Origin: an uncultured Bacteroidota bacterium
Lineage (GTDB): Bacteria > Bacteroidota > Bacteroidia > Chitinophagales > Chitinophagaceae
DNA: 64,000 nucleotides
Assembly: GCA_903887415.1 (NCBI GenBank)
Contig: CAISPO010000020.1
Coordinates: 80,305-144,304, forward strand
Reading direction: 5' to 3'
A program made the position numbers and the translations under genes. The notes beneath the pieces were generated by a model that searched no databases, was not told the origin of the DNA, and saw nothing but the letters and a program-made list of their open reading frames with translations. Positions 1 through 9,164 of this stretch are shown piece by piece; the stretch's first letter is position 1; every line of letters starts with the position of its first letter.

Positions 1-1791
1 TATGTATTCATCCTTCTTGAAAAATTCGTGCTCTCCAAATTGATACATACCTTCCAGAACAAGGCGTGGCCTGCGTTTCAGAACTGGTATGGACGTTGGC
101 TGGTAAAGGCGTTGAAGAGGCCGGTACTTGTGCTGATCGCAACAGCTGCGTTACTGCCTATAGCCATATTCGGATACATAGCCCGCCATCCTCCGTTTAC
201 ATTGTTCCCTGATGCCGATCCCAACTTTGCCTATGTGTATATTAACCTACCCGTAGGTACCGACCAGGCGCATACCGATGAGGTAACAAAGGAAATGGAA
301 GGCCGCGTAAACAAGGTTCTGGGCATAGACCCCGCAACCGGTAAAACCAACCCGCTGGTGGAATCCGTAATATCTAACGTAACGGTAAATGCGGTGGACC
401 CGGGCAGCGGAGAGGTAGGCGATTTCCCTAATAAAGGGCGCATCACTGTGGCCTTCGTAGAATATGCCAAAAGAAATGGCATATCCACCTGGGACTACCT
501 GAGCAAAATACGAGCTGTAGTGAATAATGTGCCGGGCGCTGAAATAACCGTGGATAAAGAATCGGGCGGCCCGCCAACACAGAAACCAATATCCATAGAG
601 ATAACAGGCGATAACCTGGATTCGCTCATCAGCACATCGGAGCAGTTGAAACGCTTCCTCGATGAGAAACAGGTAGCCGGTGTAGAAAAACTGCGCAGCG
701 ACTTCCAGGCCAATAAGCCGGAGATCACCTTCAACCTGGACCGTGAGCGTATGGACAAGGAAGGCATTACCACCAATACGGTAGCATATAACCTGCGCAG
801 CGCCATCTTTGGTACAGAGATATCGCGCTTCCGTGATGCCAATGACGACTACCCTATTTACATACGCCTGATGAAGGACCAGCGCAAGGATGTGGACGCA
901 CTGCGCAATATGCCGATCCTCTACCGCGACATGGGCATGGGCGGCATCATACGCGAAGTGCCGGTAAGTGCATTTGCCAACGTAAGCTATACCAATACTT
1001 ATGGCGGTATAAAGCGCAAAGACGAGAAGCGGATCATCATTCTGTCTTCCAACCTGACCGCTGATTACCAGAGCAAGGGAAATGATGTGGTAGCTGCGGT
1101 GCAGAAAGAGATAGACAAATTCCATGTACCTGCCGGGGTAACAGTGAAAATGGCCGGCGAGCAGGAAGACCAGAAAGAGACAGGCGGCTTCCTTGGCAGG
1201 GCCATGATGATATCTATGATGCTCATCTTCCTGATACTCGTGCTGCAGTTCAATTCATTCAGCCGTACGGTGATCATTATGAGCGAGGTATTGTTTAGTA
1301 TCATAGGCGTGTTCCTTGGGTATGCTATTGCAGGCAATACTTTCTCTATGGTAATGAGCGGCATCGGTATAGTGGCGCTGGCCGGTATAGTGGTACGTAA
1401 TGGCATACTACTGGTAGAGTTCATGGACCTGATGCTGGCACAAGGTATGCAGCCTTATGAAGCGATCATAGAATCGGGCCGCACACGTATGACGCCGGTA
1501 TTGCTTACTGCTACCGCAGCCATACTGGGCCTTATACCACTGGCCGTAGGCATGAACGTGGACTTCGGCTCGTTGCTGGCAACCGGCAACCCGCATATCT
1601 ACTTCGGTGGCGATAATACAGCATTCTGGGCGCCGCTGGCATGGACCATGATCTACGGATTGAGCTTCGCAACATTCCTTACATTAATAGTAGTGCCGGT
1701 GATGTGTTTGCTGAGTTTTAGGTTTAAGGCATGGTTGAAGAAAGTAACAGGATATAAAACGACAGAGGAGAAGGCTGAGCAGCATGAGTAG
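1..1791 (+). CDS. RND-family efflux transporter, C-terminal half (5' end outside window)
   Basis: Inner-membrane proton-driven RND pump subunit of the AcrB/CusA type. The frame is open to base 1, so a GTG at 28 is not the real start; about 596 residues remain of a family that usually has 1000 or more. A hydrophobic segment near residues 45-65 is followed by a large periplasmic part, then by a membrane block with the typical C-terminal RND helices (SGIGIVALAGIVVRNGILLVEF and TRMTPVLLTATAAILGLIPLA). The periplasmic partner and outer-membrane channel would be expected upstream, outside the window. Substrate cannot be told. It converges on rho across a shared hairpin terminator. Confidence 0.9.
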   Translation, partial: YVFILLEKFVLSKLIHTFQNKAWPAFQNWYGRWLVKALKRPVLVLIATAALLPIAIFGYIARHPPFTLFPDADPNFAYVYINLPVGTDQAHTDEVTKEMEGRVNKVLGIDPATGKTNPLVESVISNVTVNAVDPGSGEVGDFPNKGRITVAFVEYAKRNGISTWDYLSKIRAVVNNVPGAEITVDKESGGPPTQKPISIEITGDNLDSLISTSEQLKRFLDEKQVAGVEKLRSDFQANKPEITFNLDRERMDKEGITTNTVAYNLRSAIFGTEISRFRDANDDYPIYIRLMKDQRKDVDALRNMPILYRDMGMGGIIREVPVSAFANVSYTNTYGGIKRKDEKRIIILSSNLTADYQSKGNDVVAAVQKEIDKFHVPAGVTVKMAGEQEDQKETGGFLGRAMMISMMLIFLILVLQFNSFSRTVIIMSEVLFSIIGVFLGYAIAGNTFSMVMSGIGIVALAGIVVRNGILLVEFMDLMLAQGMQPYEAIIESGRTRMTPVLLTATAAILGLIPLAVGMNVDFGSLLATGNPHIYFGGDNTAFWAPLAWTMIYGLSFATFLTLIVVPVMCLLSFRFKAWLKKVTGYKTTEEKAEQHE

Positions 1792-1800
1792 TCAATAATA

Positions 1801-1863
1801 TTACAGATAATGTGTTTGCGCAGGATTAGAAATAAAGCATGGATAAAGAACAACAGAGGAGCA
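1801..1863 (+). pseudogene. Possible decayed duplicate of the RND gene tail
   Basis: Right after the RND stop codon, bases from about 1806 to 1850 match the gene's own 3' end at about 1699-1743 in roughly 32 of 45 positions, without gaps. Read in the matching frame, both copies give MCL...K-A-W. The best explanation is the leftover 3' end of a second RND gene lost by recombination. The stretch is short, so chance similarity is not excluded. Confidence 0.3.
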
Positions 1864-1885
1864 ATAATGGAAACTGCAAACACAA

Positions 1886-1912
1886 AAGAAGCCGCCCGAA
1901 AGGCGGCTTCTT
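1886..1912. terminator. Hairpin terminator between RND gene and rho
   Basis: Perfect stem GAAGCCGCC / GGCGGCTTC (extendable by A-T pairs) with a five-base loop. The minus-strand side is followed by a T-rich run, so it best serves rho, but it can act on both converging genes. Confidence 0.8.
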
Positions 1913-1915
1913 CAT

Positions 1916-1998
1916 GTCTGAACCTTGATGAATGGATTAAAAGATACTCTTGAACAAAATCATGATCATCCTTTAATCAGGCAAATCAAGGTTCAGAC
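1916..1998. repeat. Full-length copy of a GTCTGAACCTTGAT inverted repeat element
   Basis: A 14-bp perfect inverted repeat (GTCTGAACCTTGAT at 1916-1929, complement at 1985-1998) encloses about 55 bases containing ATCATGATCATCC. Its edge touches the rho stop codon at 1998-2000. A partial copy with the same core lies at 4873-4902, and related ends occur at 55412 and 56393, so this is a dispersed intergenic element. Confidence 0.75.
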
Positions 1999-3722
1999 TA
2001 TTTATTCATTGTAGCCAGGAACTCTTCGTTGCTCTTGGTACCCTTCATTTGCTGCAGCAGGAAGTGCATAGCCTCATCGGTATTCATATCAGAGATATGA
2101 TTGCGGAGGAGCCACATTTTGTTGTGCACATCTTTATCCAGCAGGAGGTCATCGCGGCGGGTAGATGATGATGTGATATCGATTGCAGGATAAATGCGCT
2201 TGTTGGCGAGCTTACGGTCGAGCTGCAGCTCCATGTTGCCAGTACCCTTAAATTCTTCAAAGATCACCTCATCCATTTTGGAGCCGGTATCAATGAGCGC
2301 CGTAGCCAATATGGTGAGTGAACCGCCGTTCTCAATTTTACGTGCTGCACCAAAGAACTGTTTAGGCTTCTGCATGGCATTTGCTTCCACACCACCACTC
2401 AATACTTTACCACTTGCAGGCGCTACTGTATTATGTGCACGTGCCAGGCGGGTAATAGAGTCAAGTAGTATCACAACGTCATGGCCTACTTCCACCAGCC
2501 TTTTGGCTTTTTGCAGGGCTATGGTAGATACTTTTACGTGTTTATCTGCAGGCTCATCAAATGTAGATGCGATCACTTCTGCGCGCACACTGCGCTGCAT
2601 ATCAGTAACTTCCTCCGGGCGCTCATCTACGAGCACGATCATGAGATAAATTTCCGGGTGATTAGCAGCAATTGCATTGGCCACTTCCTTGAGGAGCATG
2701 GTCTTACCTGTTTTTGGCTGCGCCACAATAAGGCCACGCTGGCCCTTGCCTATAGGCGTGAACAGGTCCATGATACGAGTGCTGTAGTTACCGCCGGTTG
2801 TAGTAAGGCTCAGCTTCTCGAATGGAAACAATGGGGTCAGGTAGTCGAATGGTACGCGGTCGCGTATCTCATCAGGCAGCCTGCCGTTTATGGTCTCCAC
2901 TTTTAGCAGGGCAAAATATTTTTCACCCTCCTTGGGAGGTCGCACATTACCTTTTACGGTATCGCCTGTTTTGAGGCCAAATAATTTTATCTGCGATGGT
3001 GAAACATAAATATCATCGGGCGAACTGAGGTAGTTGTAATCGCTGCTGCGCAGAAAGCCATAGCCATCGGGCATCATTTCCAATACACCCTCACTTGCTA
3101 CTACACCTTCGAACTCAAGGTTGAAATTGCTCTGCGGTTTTTCTTCGCGACGGGGAAGCCTGTTATATGCCTGGTGCGGTGCCTGGTGCGCTGGTTTTTC
3201 CGGCTCAGCTTCAGCCGGCTGCTGCGGCTGCACTTCCGGAGATTCGGTGGGCATAGTGATACCATTACCTCCGTTCTCATTATTACCGCCCTGGGTATTC
3301 ACCGGAGCAGCAACAACCGGAGCTGGCTTCTGTGCTGCGGCAACCGGGGCCTCTCTTTTTACATCCGTCCTTTTGTGGAGGGGTAATTGGTCCGATTCAA
3401 CAGCTTTTGGCATTGCGTCAGGCGCATATTCTTCCTTAGGCTTGCGGAGGCGGCGTTTTTTGTCGCCAGTATCCGCAGTTTCATCGGCTGATGCCTGTGG
3501 TGCTGAAGCAGCTACTGGCGCAGGAGCGTCAGCAACTTCTTCTTTTGGTTTGCGGCCACGTTTCTTTTTAGGTTCTTCTGCACCGGCAGCCTGCTGCTCA
3601 AGTATCTTATCAACCAGTGATTTTTTATCGAGCGAACCGGCGTTCTTGATTTTTAATGAGTCTGCTACGTCTATAAGCTCAGGGATGAGCATATCATTTA
3701 ACTGCAAAATGTCGTAAGGCAT
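1998..3722 (-). CDS. rho: Transcription termination factor Rho
   Basis: Hexameric RNA-dependent ATPase that ends transcription. Order of parts: SAP-like N-terminus (about 5-45), a low-complexity insert rich in K, P, A and E with two RKPKEE-like basic patches (about 50-200), the RNA-binding cold-shock-like domain (about 205-280, with DGYGFLRS), then the RecA-type motor with Walker [13 protein letters not shown] at 330-341 and Walker B DVVILLD near 415-421. At 574 residues it is much longer than E. coli Rho (419) because of the insert, a pattern known from Bacteroidota. Transcribed alone; the stop codon abuts a repeat and a hairpin terminator. Confidence 0.97.
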   Translation of the reverse strand: MPYDILQLNDMLIPELIDVADSLKIKNAGSLDKKSLVDKILEQQAAGAEEPKKKRGRKPKEEVADAPAPVAASAPQASADETADTGDKKRRLRKPKEEYAPDAMPKAVESDQLPLHKRTDVKREAPVAAAQKPAPVVAAPVNTQGGNNENGGNGITMPTESPEVQPQQPAEAEPEKPAHQAPHQAYNRLPRREEKPQSNFNLEFEGVVASEGVLEMMPDGYGFLRSSDYNYLSSPDDIYVSPSQIKLFGLKTGDTVKGNVRPPKEGEKYFALLKVETINGRLPDEIRDRVPFDYLTPLFPFEKLSLTTTGGNYSTRIMDLFTPIGKGQRGLIVAQPKTGKTMLLKEVANAIAANHPEIYLMIVLVDERPEEVTDMQRSVRAEVIASTFDEPADKHVKVSTIALQKAKRLVEVGHDVVILLDSITRLARAHNTVAPASGKVLSGGVEANAMQKPKQFFGAARKIENGGSLTILATALIDTGSKMDEVIFEEFKGTGNMELQLDRKLANKRIYPAIDITSSSTRRDDLLLDKDVHNKMWLLRNHISDMNTDEAMHFLLQQMKGTKSNEEFLATMNK

Positions 3723-3890
3723 GCTTAGGTTTTTTCTGAATAATTATTTTTAAAAATAAATATGGCTTATCTCGAAATATCTATGATCTTAATTGATAAT
3801 GGGAACTTTCAGATAAACTGCGAAAGGCTGGAACAAATACTGTTTCCTTGCTGCAAGTTTACGACTGTTTTGGTAAATAAAGAAAAAAAG

Positions 3891-4889
3891 TTACTTTTTA
3901 TAAGAATTATCCTGAAAAGACCGTGCCATGACCTCAATGGTCTGTGGAAGCGGCGTGTAGGAAAATTCCGGAAAAGTGCCGAATAGTTTTTGATTGTTAT
4001 AGTAAGATAGGGAGTTTGCGTTGCTGGCGGTTTCCTTTGTTATTAGGGTATTAATGCCCAGGCAGCGCAGCATGGCGCTGATCCGCCAGCCTATTCCGGT
4101 CATCAAAGAATTTGCGGCAAAGCGTGGTTGTTTTTTATTCAGGGCTTTGGCCATCTCCACGAGCACTTCTTTATAGGTGTAGCTTCCGTTGCTGATGATG
4201 AAACGCTCAGCTTCTGTTTGTGAATGCATGAGCATCACCATTGCCTTCACTACATCATTTGCATCCACCCAGGAGGTTACCCCTTTTGAATAAAAAGGAA
4301 ATTCGCGTTGCACCATTTTCATAAGCCCGGCGGAAAGGTCGTGGCCGGTTGTGGCGCCGAGTATTATCCCAGGGTTTACGATGGCTGCATTGAGGCCCTC
4401 GCCTATGCCGCGCCATACTTCCATTTCTGCAAGGTACTTGCTGAGTGCATAAGCAGAATTGTACTTACTGTCTTCCCACTCTTTTTCTTCGTCTATCTCC
4501 TTTTTCGAATCACCTGTTCTGCCCAGAGCAGCGATGGAGCTGACGTGTACAAGCTTCTCTATGCCTTGCACAATCGCCTGGTTCACCACATTGGCGGTAC
4601 TCTCCGGGTTGAAGTGCAGCATTGCATCTTTCTTTCGCGGATCGAATGTTACTATGGCCGCGCAATGATAAATATGGGTAATGCCCTGCATTACTTCTTC
4701 AACAGCAAAAACATCGAGCAGATCGCACTGCATCCATGATATACCGGGAAGTTGCTTCAATTCATCGGTCGGCGGATGGCTGTGGTATATGGCGCGCACG
4801 TTCTGCCCCTGTGCGGATAGATGCCGTACAAGATGCTGGCCGAGAAAGCCACTGGCGCCTGTGATAAGAGTTTGAACCTTGATTTGCAT
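3891..4889 (-). CDS. NAD-dependent epimerase/dehydratase (extended SDR)
   Basis: Extended short-chain dehydrogenase/reductase of 332 residues. The dinucleotide-binding motif GASGFLG sits at about residues 11-17 and the catalytic YxxxK is seen as YALSK near 147-151, followed by the NPGIILG segment typical of dihydroflavonol-reductase-like members. Substrate unknown. The start codon and first residues (MQIKVQT) lie inside a copy of the dispersed repeat that also ends the rho gene, so the 5' end appears to have been supplied by the repeat. It is followed by rho on the same strand after 168 bases. Confidence 0.85.
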   Translation of the reverse strand: MQIKVQTLITGASGFLGQHLVRHLSAQGQNVRAIYHSHPPTDELKQLPGISWMQCDLLDVFAVEEVMQGITHIYHCAAIVTFDPRKKDAMLHFNPESTANVVNQAIVQGIEKLVHVSSIAALGRTGDSKKEIDEEKEWEDSKYNSAYALSKYLAEMEVWRGIGEGLNAAIVNPGIILGATTGHDLSAGLMKMVQREFPFYSKGVTSWVDANDVVKAMVMLMHSQTEAERFIISNGSYTYKEVLVEMAKALNKKQPRFAANSLMTGIGWRISAMLRCLGINTLITKETASNANSLSYYNNQKLFGTFPEFSYTPLPQTIEVMARSFQDNSYKK

Positions 4890-4902
4890 GATTAAAGGAT
4901 TC
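4873..4902. repeat. Partial copy of the CTGAACCTTGATTTGC repeat, overlapping a gene start
   Basis: Plus-strand bases here read TTGAACCTTGATTTGC followed by ATGATTAAAGGAT, nearly identical to the minus strand of the element at 1916-1998. The ATG start of the epimerase gene (minus strand, 4887-4889) is part of this repeat. Confidence 0.7.
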
Positions 4903-4932
4903 CTCAGATTCCTGTTCCATTTGTGTTGTCTT

Positions 4933-4953
4933 GAGACGGCAGCATGCCGTCTC
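4933..4953. repeat. REP palindrome (GAGACGGCA variant)
   Basis: GAGACGGCA / TGCCGTCTC stem with a three-base loop, followed by TACAG. It shares the GAGACG/CGTCTCTAC ends with the REPs around the transposase gene at 23.4-24.3 kb. Confidence 0.7.
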
Positions 4954-5333
4954 TACAGAGATGTGTTATCGAAATATCACAGTTTTTCAAGAAAAAAAGT
5001 TTTGTGGATAGTGGAGGTTATTGGATTGGTTGTCAATAGTTTGGTTTTTGAAAAATGTCACAAACGTATCGCATTCATATCACAGGTTTCCATAGTTTTT
5101 CGTTTGTTTATTTCCGATTTTTCTTCTGGTTTACTTCCGGTTTTCTGCAAGATTGCTGCAAATATTTTCTTCGTTTTGCCTTGATCAAATGCGTTTTGCG
5201 TCACACCCGCCGTTGCCCTAACGCTATGGCGGTAACACGCTCCTTTGCAGTGAAAAACTGCTTCGCGGGAACAAAGGTAGGATGGAATAATGGTATGGAA
5301 AAAAGATGATATCCACAATTTTTTTTGGGGGGG

Positions 5334-5366
5334 GACCTCTCCCGGCCTCTCCAAAGGAGAGGTGAA
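5334..5366. repeat. CCTCTCCC palindromic repeat
   Basis: ACCTCTCCC ... CTCCAAAGGAGAGGTGA forms an imperfect hairpin. The same ends recur at 9124-9175 around the 3' end of the cyclase gene. Confidence 0.5.
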
Positions 5367-5564
5367 CTTGCGTATGCGTGAGTGGGCCCTTGATTTGGAT
5401 AATTGCTAATCGCTTAGAAGATTCCCGCTGTGTTGAAATTTCAGGTGGTTACATTTTGTAGCCAACTCTCTGCCTTCTTTTCAACCTGAGCAATAATTTT
5501 GTGTAGCCAAAAGATTAGATTAAGCTGGAATATTTACTACTTTACCATTAATACCATTCCTCTT

Positions 5565-8500
5565 ATGAGTAAAGCCGCATTGCTTTTATTACTTTCCTTT
5601 TCTGTGCTGCTTTTCTGCTGTAAACAAAAGAAGGAACAAAAGAATGCCAACCCGATTGCGCCAAAGGCGGTGGAGGCACATGGATATGTGGTGCCGAAGG
5701 ATAGCATGGCTGAACCTGTAGCAGTGCCTGCCGGAAAACCGAAGGTGGTGAAAGCGGGGAAGCCGAAAGTGGTGCTTACCAATACTGTTGTACACCCTGC
5801 AGGCACTCCGAAAGTAGTGTTGGCAGGTAAGCCGAGAGTTTGCACTCCGGGGCAGGATAGCTTTTACTTGCCTAAAACGGTGGTTGCGATCGACCACCCG
5901 TCTCCTGCATGTATGCCCGAAGTTATCGTTGCGAAAGACGGGCACGTAAATGATAATAGTCCATATAGTTTTATTTCTTTTGGAGAAATGCAAGGATTAA
6001 ATAACGGCCATATTCGATGTATGCTAGCCGATAGAAAAGGGAATCTGTGGATTGGAACTTCCAGTGGTGGCGCAATCAGGTATGACGGCAAATATTTTAG
6101 TGGCTTTTCTACTAATTCGGGTTTGCCGAACAATGCTGTTTTAAGTGTAATGGAAGACAACAATGGAAATATCTGGTTCGGAACGTTCGGAGGCGGCGTG
6201 TCCAAATATGATGGTAAGTCATTTACAAATTATTCAAAAAAAGAAGGCTTGATCAGCAATAACATTACAGCTATAGTGCAATCTAAGAGCGGAGATATTT
6301 GGTTTGGCTCATTGGAGGAAGGCATCAGTATGTTTGATGGGCATACATTCACTAGTTATTCAAAAAAAGAAGGGAAAGCGCTTGCTAATGTGACGTCGAT
6401 GACTGAAGATAGAAGTGGGAACATTTGGATCGGCACTGTTTATAATGGAGCATTTAAATATGATGGGAAAACGTTTACTAATTACGACCGGGAAGCAGGT
6501 ATTGCCGGAAACTATGTGACATCCATTTTACAAGATAAACAAGGGAATGTCTGGTTCAGTGCCTTTGGAAGTGGTGTAAGCAAGTATGACGGGCAGTCAT
6601 TTGTGAGTTATACCGAAAAAGATGGACTCACAAGCAATGCAGTTGAGTACATAATGGAAGACAAGCTTGGCGAAATTTGGTTTTGCACGGCTTGTGGAAT
6701 TACAAAATTCGATGGAAAAATATTCGAAAATTTGACAAGAAAAGAAGGTTTAAGTGACAACAATGTGGGATGTGCCTTACAAGATATGCATGGAAACATA
6801 TGGTTGGGAACGGAAAACGGCGTCTGTAAATGGGACAACCGACATTTTTATCATTTTACTCAAAATGAGGGTCTCAAGTCGATTGACGACAATAACATCG
6901 TTGCCGACAAATATGGAGGGCAATGGATAATGCCACGCGCCGCCGCAGGTGAAGGAAATAAGAATAATACAATTTTTATTAACGATATGTTGCTAGATAA
7001 AAATGGTAACAAATGGTTTGGAACAAGAAGTGGTGTATTCATGTATGACGGAAAGTCATTTATTCATTTTACTAGTAAAGAGGGATTAAGCAACGACTAT
7101 ATAACATCATTGTTGCAAGACACCAACGGTAACATCTGGTTCGGAACATTTGCTGGCGGTATTTCAAAGTATGATGGAAAATGTTTTACTAATTATACTG
7201 AAAAGGAGGGATTGCCAGGGAATTATATTTATTGCCTTTTACAAGATAAAAAAGGAAAAATTTGGATGGGTTCCGACAATGGGGTTGGTAAATATGATGG
7301 TTCGTCTTTTAGTAGAGTCTGGTCAATGGAAAAATTTGGCAAAGCGGTTGTACTTTGTATGTTCCAGGACTCGCAGCAAAACATTTGGTTCGGTACAAAC
7401 GGAGATGGTGCGTTCAAATATGACGGTGAATTTCTTACACATTTCACGCAGAAAGAAGGGCTAAGCGATAACGCTGTTATAAGGATACTACAAGATAAAA
7501 ATGGCTATATTTGGTTTGGTACGCTGGGAGGGGTAACTAAATACGATGGAAAAAATTTTGAGCATTTTACAGAAAAGGAAGGTTTATGTGGTAACCGGGT
7601 TTTGGGCATGCTGCGGGACAAAATGGGGAACCTTTGGTTTGGAACGAATAATGGGCTTAGTGAACTTTCGCAGCGAGTTTTAGAGAAAATAAATCGATTA
7701 TCTTTAAAGAAAACAGTAGGATATGAGCAAGAACAACAGGTTTTGTTTAAAAACTATGCTTACGAAGACGGGTTTTTAGGTATCCAATGCACTGGTGGTA
7801 TGTGCGAAGACAATGTGGGTACGATATGGCTGGGAACAACCGACCGCTTGACATTTTTTCATCCAGAATTTTTTGATGACGATTCCATACCGCCAGACAT
7901 AAAGCTGAAAGGTGTTCAGTTGTTTGGCGAAAACATTCCTTGGTTAGACCTGGGCCATAAACAGGACACAATATTAACACTAAGTAATGGTGTGCAAGTC
8001 GGCAGTTTTAAGTTTGATAGTTTGTCAAGATGGTATGAAATACCGGAGGGTCTTAACCTGGCATACAATAACAATTACGTCACTTTTAATTATATCGGTA
8101 TCACTACCAATAGACCCAAGAAAGTAAAGTATAAATACAAGCTGGATGGGATAGATGAAAACTGGAGCACGCTTACCAGCAGCACAGAGGCGCCGTATGC
8201 CAATCTTCCATCGGGCACTTATACATTCAGGGTAAAAGCGAGGAATGGGGATGGGTACTGGAGCGGTGAGGCCAGCTACACATTTACCATTCGCCCGCCG
8301 TGGTGGAAGACCTGGTGGGCCTATACTGCCTATGTTCTACTGGTGCTGGGTGGGTTTGCGCTTTATCTAAGATGGCGCACGGCATCACTACGGGCACGGC
8401 AGAAAGCACTGGAACAGACAGTGGAGGAACGGACTGCGGAAGTGGTAGCGGAAAAGAAAGAGGTGGAAAAACAGAAGGATGAAGCGGTGCGGCAGTATAA

Positions 8501-9164
8501 CCGGTCGGAAGAGTTGCTGCTGAATATATTGCCATCGGAGGTAGCAGAAGAACTGAAGGCTAAGGGCAGCGCGGAGGCTAAGACATTTGATGATGTTACC
8601 GTGCTATTCACAGATTTTAAGGGCTTTACCAATATATCTGAGCGGTTGTCGGCAAAGGAACTGGTTGCGGAGATAGACTATTGCTTTAAGGGGTTTGATG
8701 GGATAATGGAGAAATATAATATTGAAAAGATAAAGACAATAGGCGACAGCTATATGGCTGCCGGCGGACTTCCGGTAAAGAATAAAACCCATGCATGGGA
8801 TGTAGTAGAAGCAGCAATAGAGATACGGGATTTTATGGCGGCTCATGCACGGCAAAGGAAGGCTGAGGGCAAGGAGGTGTTTGAAATAAGAATAGGTATA
8901 CATACAGGGCCCGTGGTAGCTGGAATTGTGGGGGTAAAGAAGTTTGCCTACGATATATGGGGTGATACGGTGAATACCGCATCGCGGATGGAAAGCAGCG
9001 GGGAGCCGGGGAAGGTGAATATCAGCGCGGCAACTTATGAGCTGGTGAAGGATAAATTTGATTGTACCTATCGCGGGAAAGTGGAGGCGAAGAAGAAGGG
9101 GATGATAGATATGTATTTTGCGGAAAGACCTCTCCCCGAGAGCTTCGCTCGTTCACTCTCGTGA
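5565..9164 (+). CDS. Two-propeller sensor lipoprotein with adenylyl cyclase output
   Basis: Predicted membrane sensor that makes cyclic AMP. ATG at 5565 is chosen because it begins a lipoprotein signal (LLLLLSFSVLLFCC); an upstream frame adds 22 unlikely residues. Parts in order: a short AGKPKVV-type repeat, about 14 Reg_prop blades (consensus GNIWFGT..GG.SKYDG, residues about 140-765, fitting two seven-bladed propellers), a Y_Y_Y domain (about 838-908), one membrane helix (about 916-936), a coiled coil, and a class III cyclase domain (about 1008-1188). Metal-binding Asp residues are in FTDFKGFT and IGDSYM; Lys of IKTIGD and Asp of YDIWGDTVN point to ATP rather than GTP. In Bacteroidota such propellers normally sit on hybrid histidine kinases; here the output is a cyclase. 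The ligand is unknown. The last ~12 residues come from a palindromic repeat. Confidence 0.9.
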   Translation: MSKAALLLLLSFSVLLFCCKQKKEQKNANPIAPKAVEAHGYVVPKDSMAEPVAVPAGKPKVVKAGKPKVVLTNTVVHPAGTPKVVLAGKPRVCTPGQDSFYLPKTVVAIDHPSPACMPEVIVAKDGHVNDNSPYSFISFGEMQGLNNGHIRCMLADRKGNLWIGTSSGGAIRYDGKYFSGFSTNSGLPNNAVLSVMEDNNGNIWFGTFGGGVSKYDGKSFTNYSKKEGLISNNITAIVQSKSGDIWFGSLEEGISMFDGHTFTSYSKKEGKALANVTSMTEDRSGNIWIGTVYNGAFKYDGKTFTNYDREAGIAGNYVTSILQDKQGNVWFSAFGSGVSKYDGQSFVSYTEKDGLTSNAVEYIMEDKLGEIWFCTACGITKFDGKIFENLTRKEGLSDNNVGCALQDMHGNIWLGTENGVCKWDNRHFYHFTQNEGLKSIDDNNIVADKYGGQWIMPRAAAGEGNKNNTIFINDMLLDKNGNKWFGTRSGVFMYDGKSFIHFTSKEGLSNDYITSLLQDTNGNIWFGTFAGGISKYDGKCFTNYTEKEGLPGNYIYCLLQDKKGKIWMGSDNGVGKYDGSSFSRVWSMEKFGKAVVLCMFQDSQQNIWFGTNGDGAFKYDGEFLTHFTQKEGLSDNAVIRILQDKNGYIWFGTLGGVTKYDGKNFEHFTEKEGLCGNRVLGMLRDKMGNLWFGTNNGLSELSQRVLEKINRLSLKKTVGYEQEQQVLFKNYAYEDGFLGIQCTGGMCEDNVGTIWLGTTDRLTFFHPEFFDDDSIPPDIKLKGVQLFGENIPWLDLGHKQDTILTLSNGVQVGSFKFDSLSRWYEIPEGLNLAYNNNYVTFNYIGITTNRPKKVKYKYKLDGIDENWSTLTSSTEAPYANLPSGTYTFRVKARNGDGYWSGEASYTFTIRPPWWKTWWAYTAYVLLVLGGFALYLRWRTASLRARQKALEQTVEERTAEVVAEKKEVEKQKDEAVRQYNRSEELLLNILPSEVAEELKAKGSAEAKTFDDVTVLFTDFKGFTNISERLSAKELVAEIDYCFKGFDGIMEKYNIEKIKTIGDSYMAAGGLPVKNKTHAWDVVEAAIEIRDFMAAHARQRKAEGKEVFEIRIGIHTGPVVAGIVGVKKFAYDIWGDTVNTASRMESSGEPGKVNISAATYELVKDKFDCTYRGKVEAKKKGMIDMYFAERPLPESFARSLS

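Larger units (their letters stand above)
4890..5564. other. 675-bp gene-free region with palindromes
   Basis: Holds a REP palindrome at 4933-4953, two small hairpins near 5208-5265 (CCGCC...GGCGG and GCAGT GAAAA ACTGC), a T8G8 homopolymer run around 5319-5334 and a CCTCTCCC/GGAGAGG repeat at 5334-5366. A 98-codon open frame on the minus strand (5058-5354) has no recognisable domain and spans these repeats, so it is not called. The promoters of the epimerase and the cyclase gene must lie here, but no clear TAnnTTTG box was seen. Confidence 0.5.

Noticed and set aside
247..1125. Long minus-strand open frame of 292 codons inside the RND gene
   Set aside because: It lies antisense to a clearly conserved transporter, has no domain, and is caused by the codon pattern of the real gene.
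5200..5270. Possible riboswitch or small RNA from adjacent hairpins
   Set aside because: Stems are short and do not fit any riboswitch or housekeeping RNA pattern known to me; left as an open question.
5058..5354. 98-codon minus-strand frame in the 4.9-5.6 kb gap
   Set aside because: Runs through palindromes and a homopolymer, no domain, no signal peptide; kept only as part of an unexplained region.
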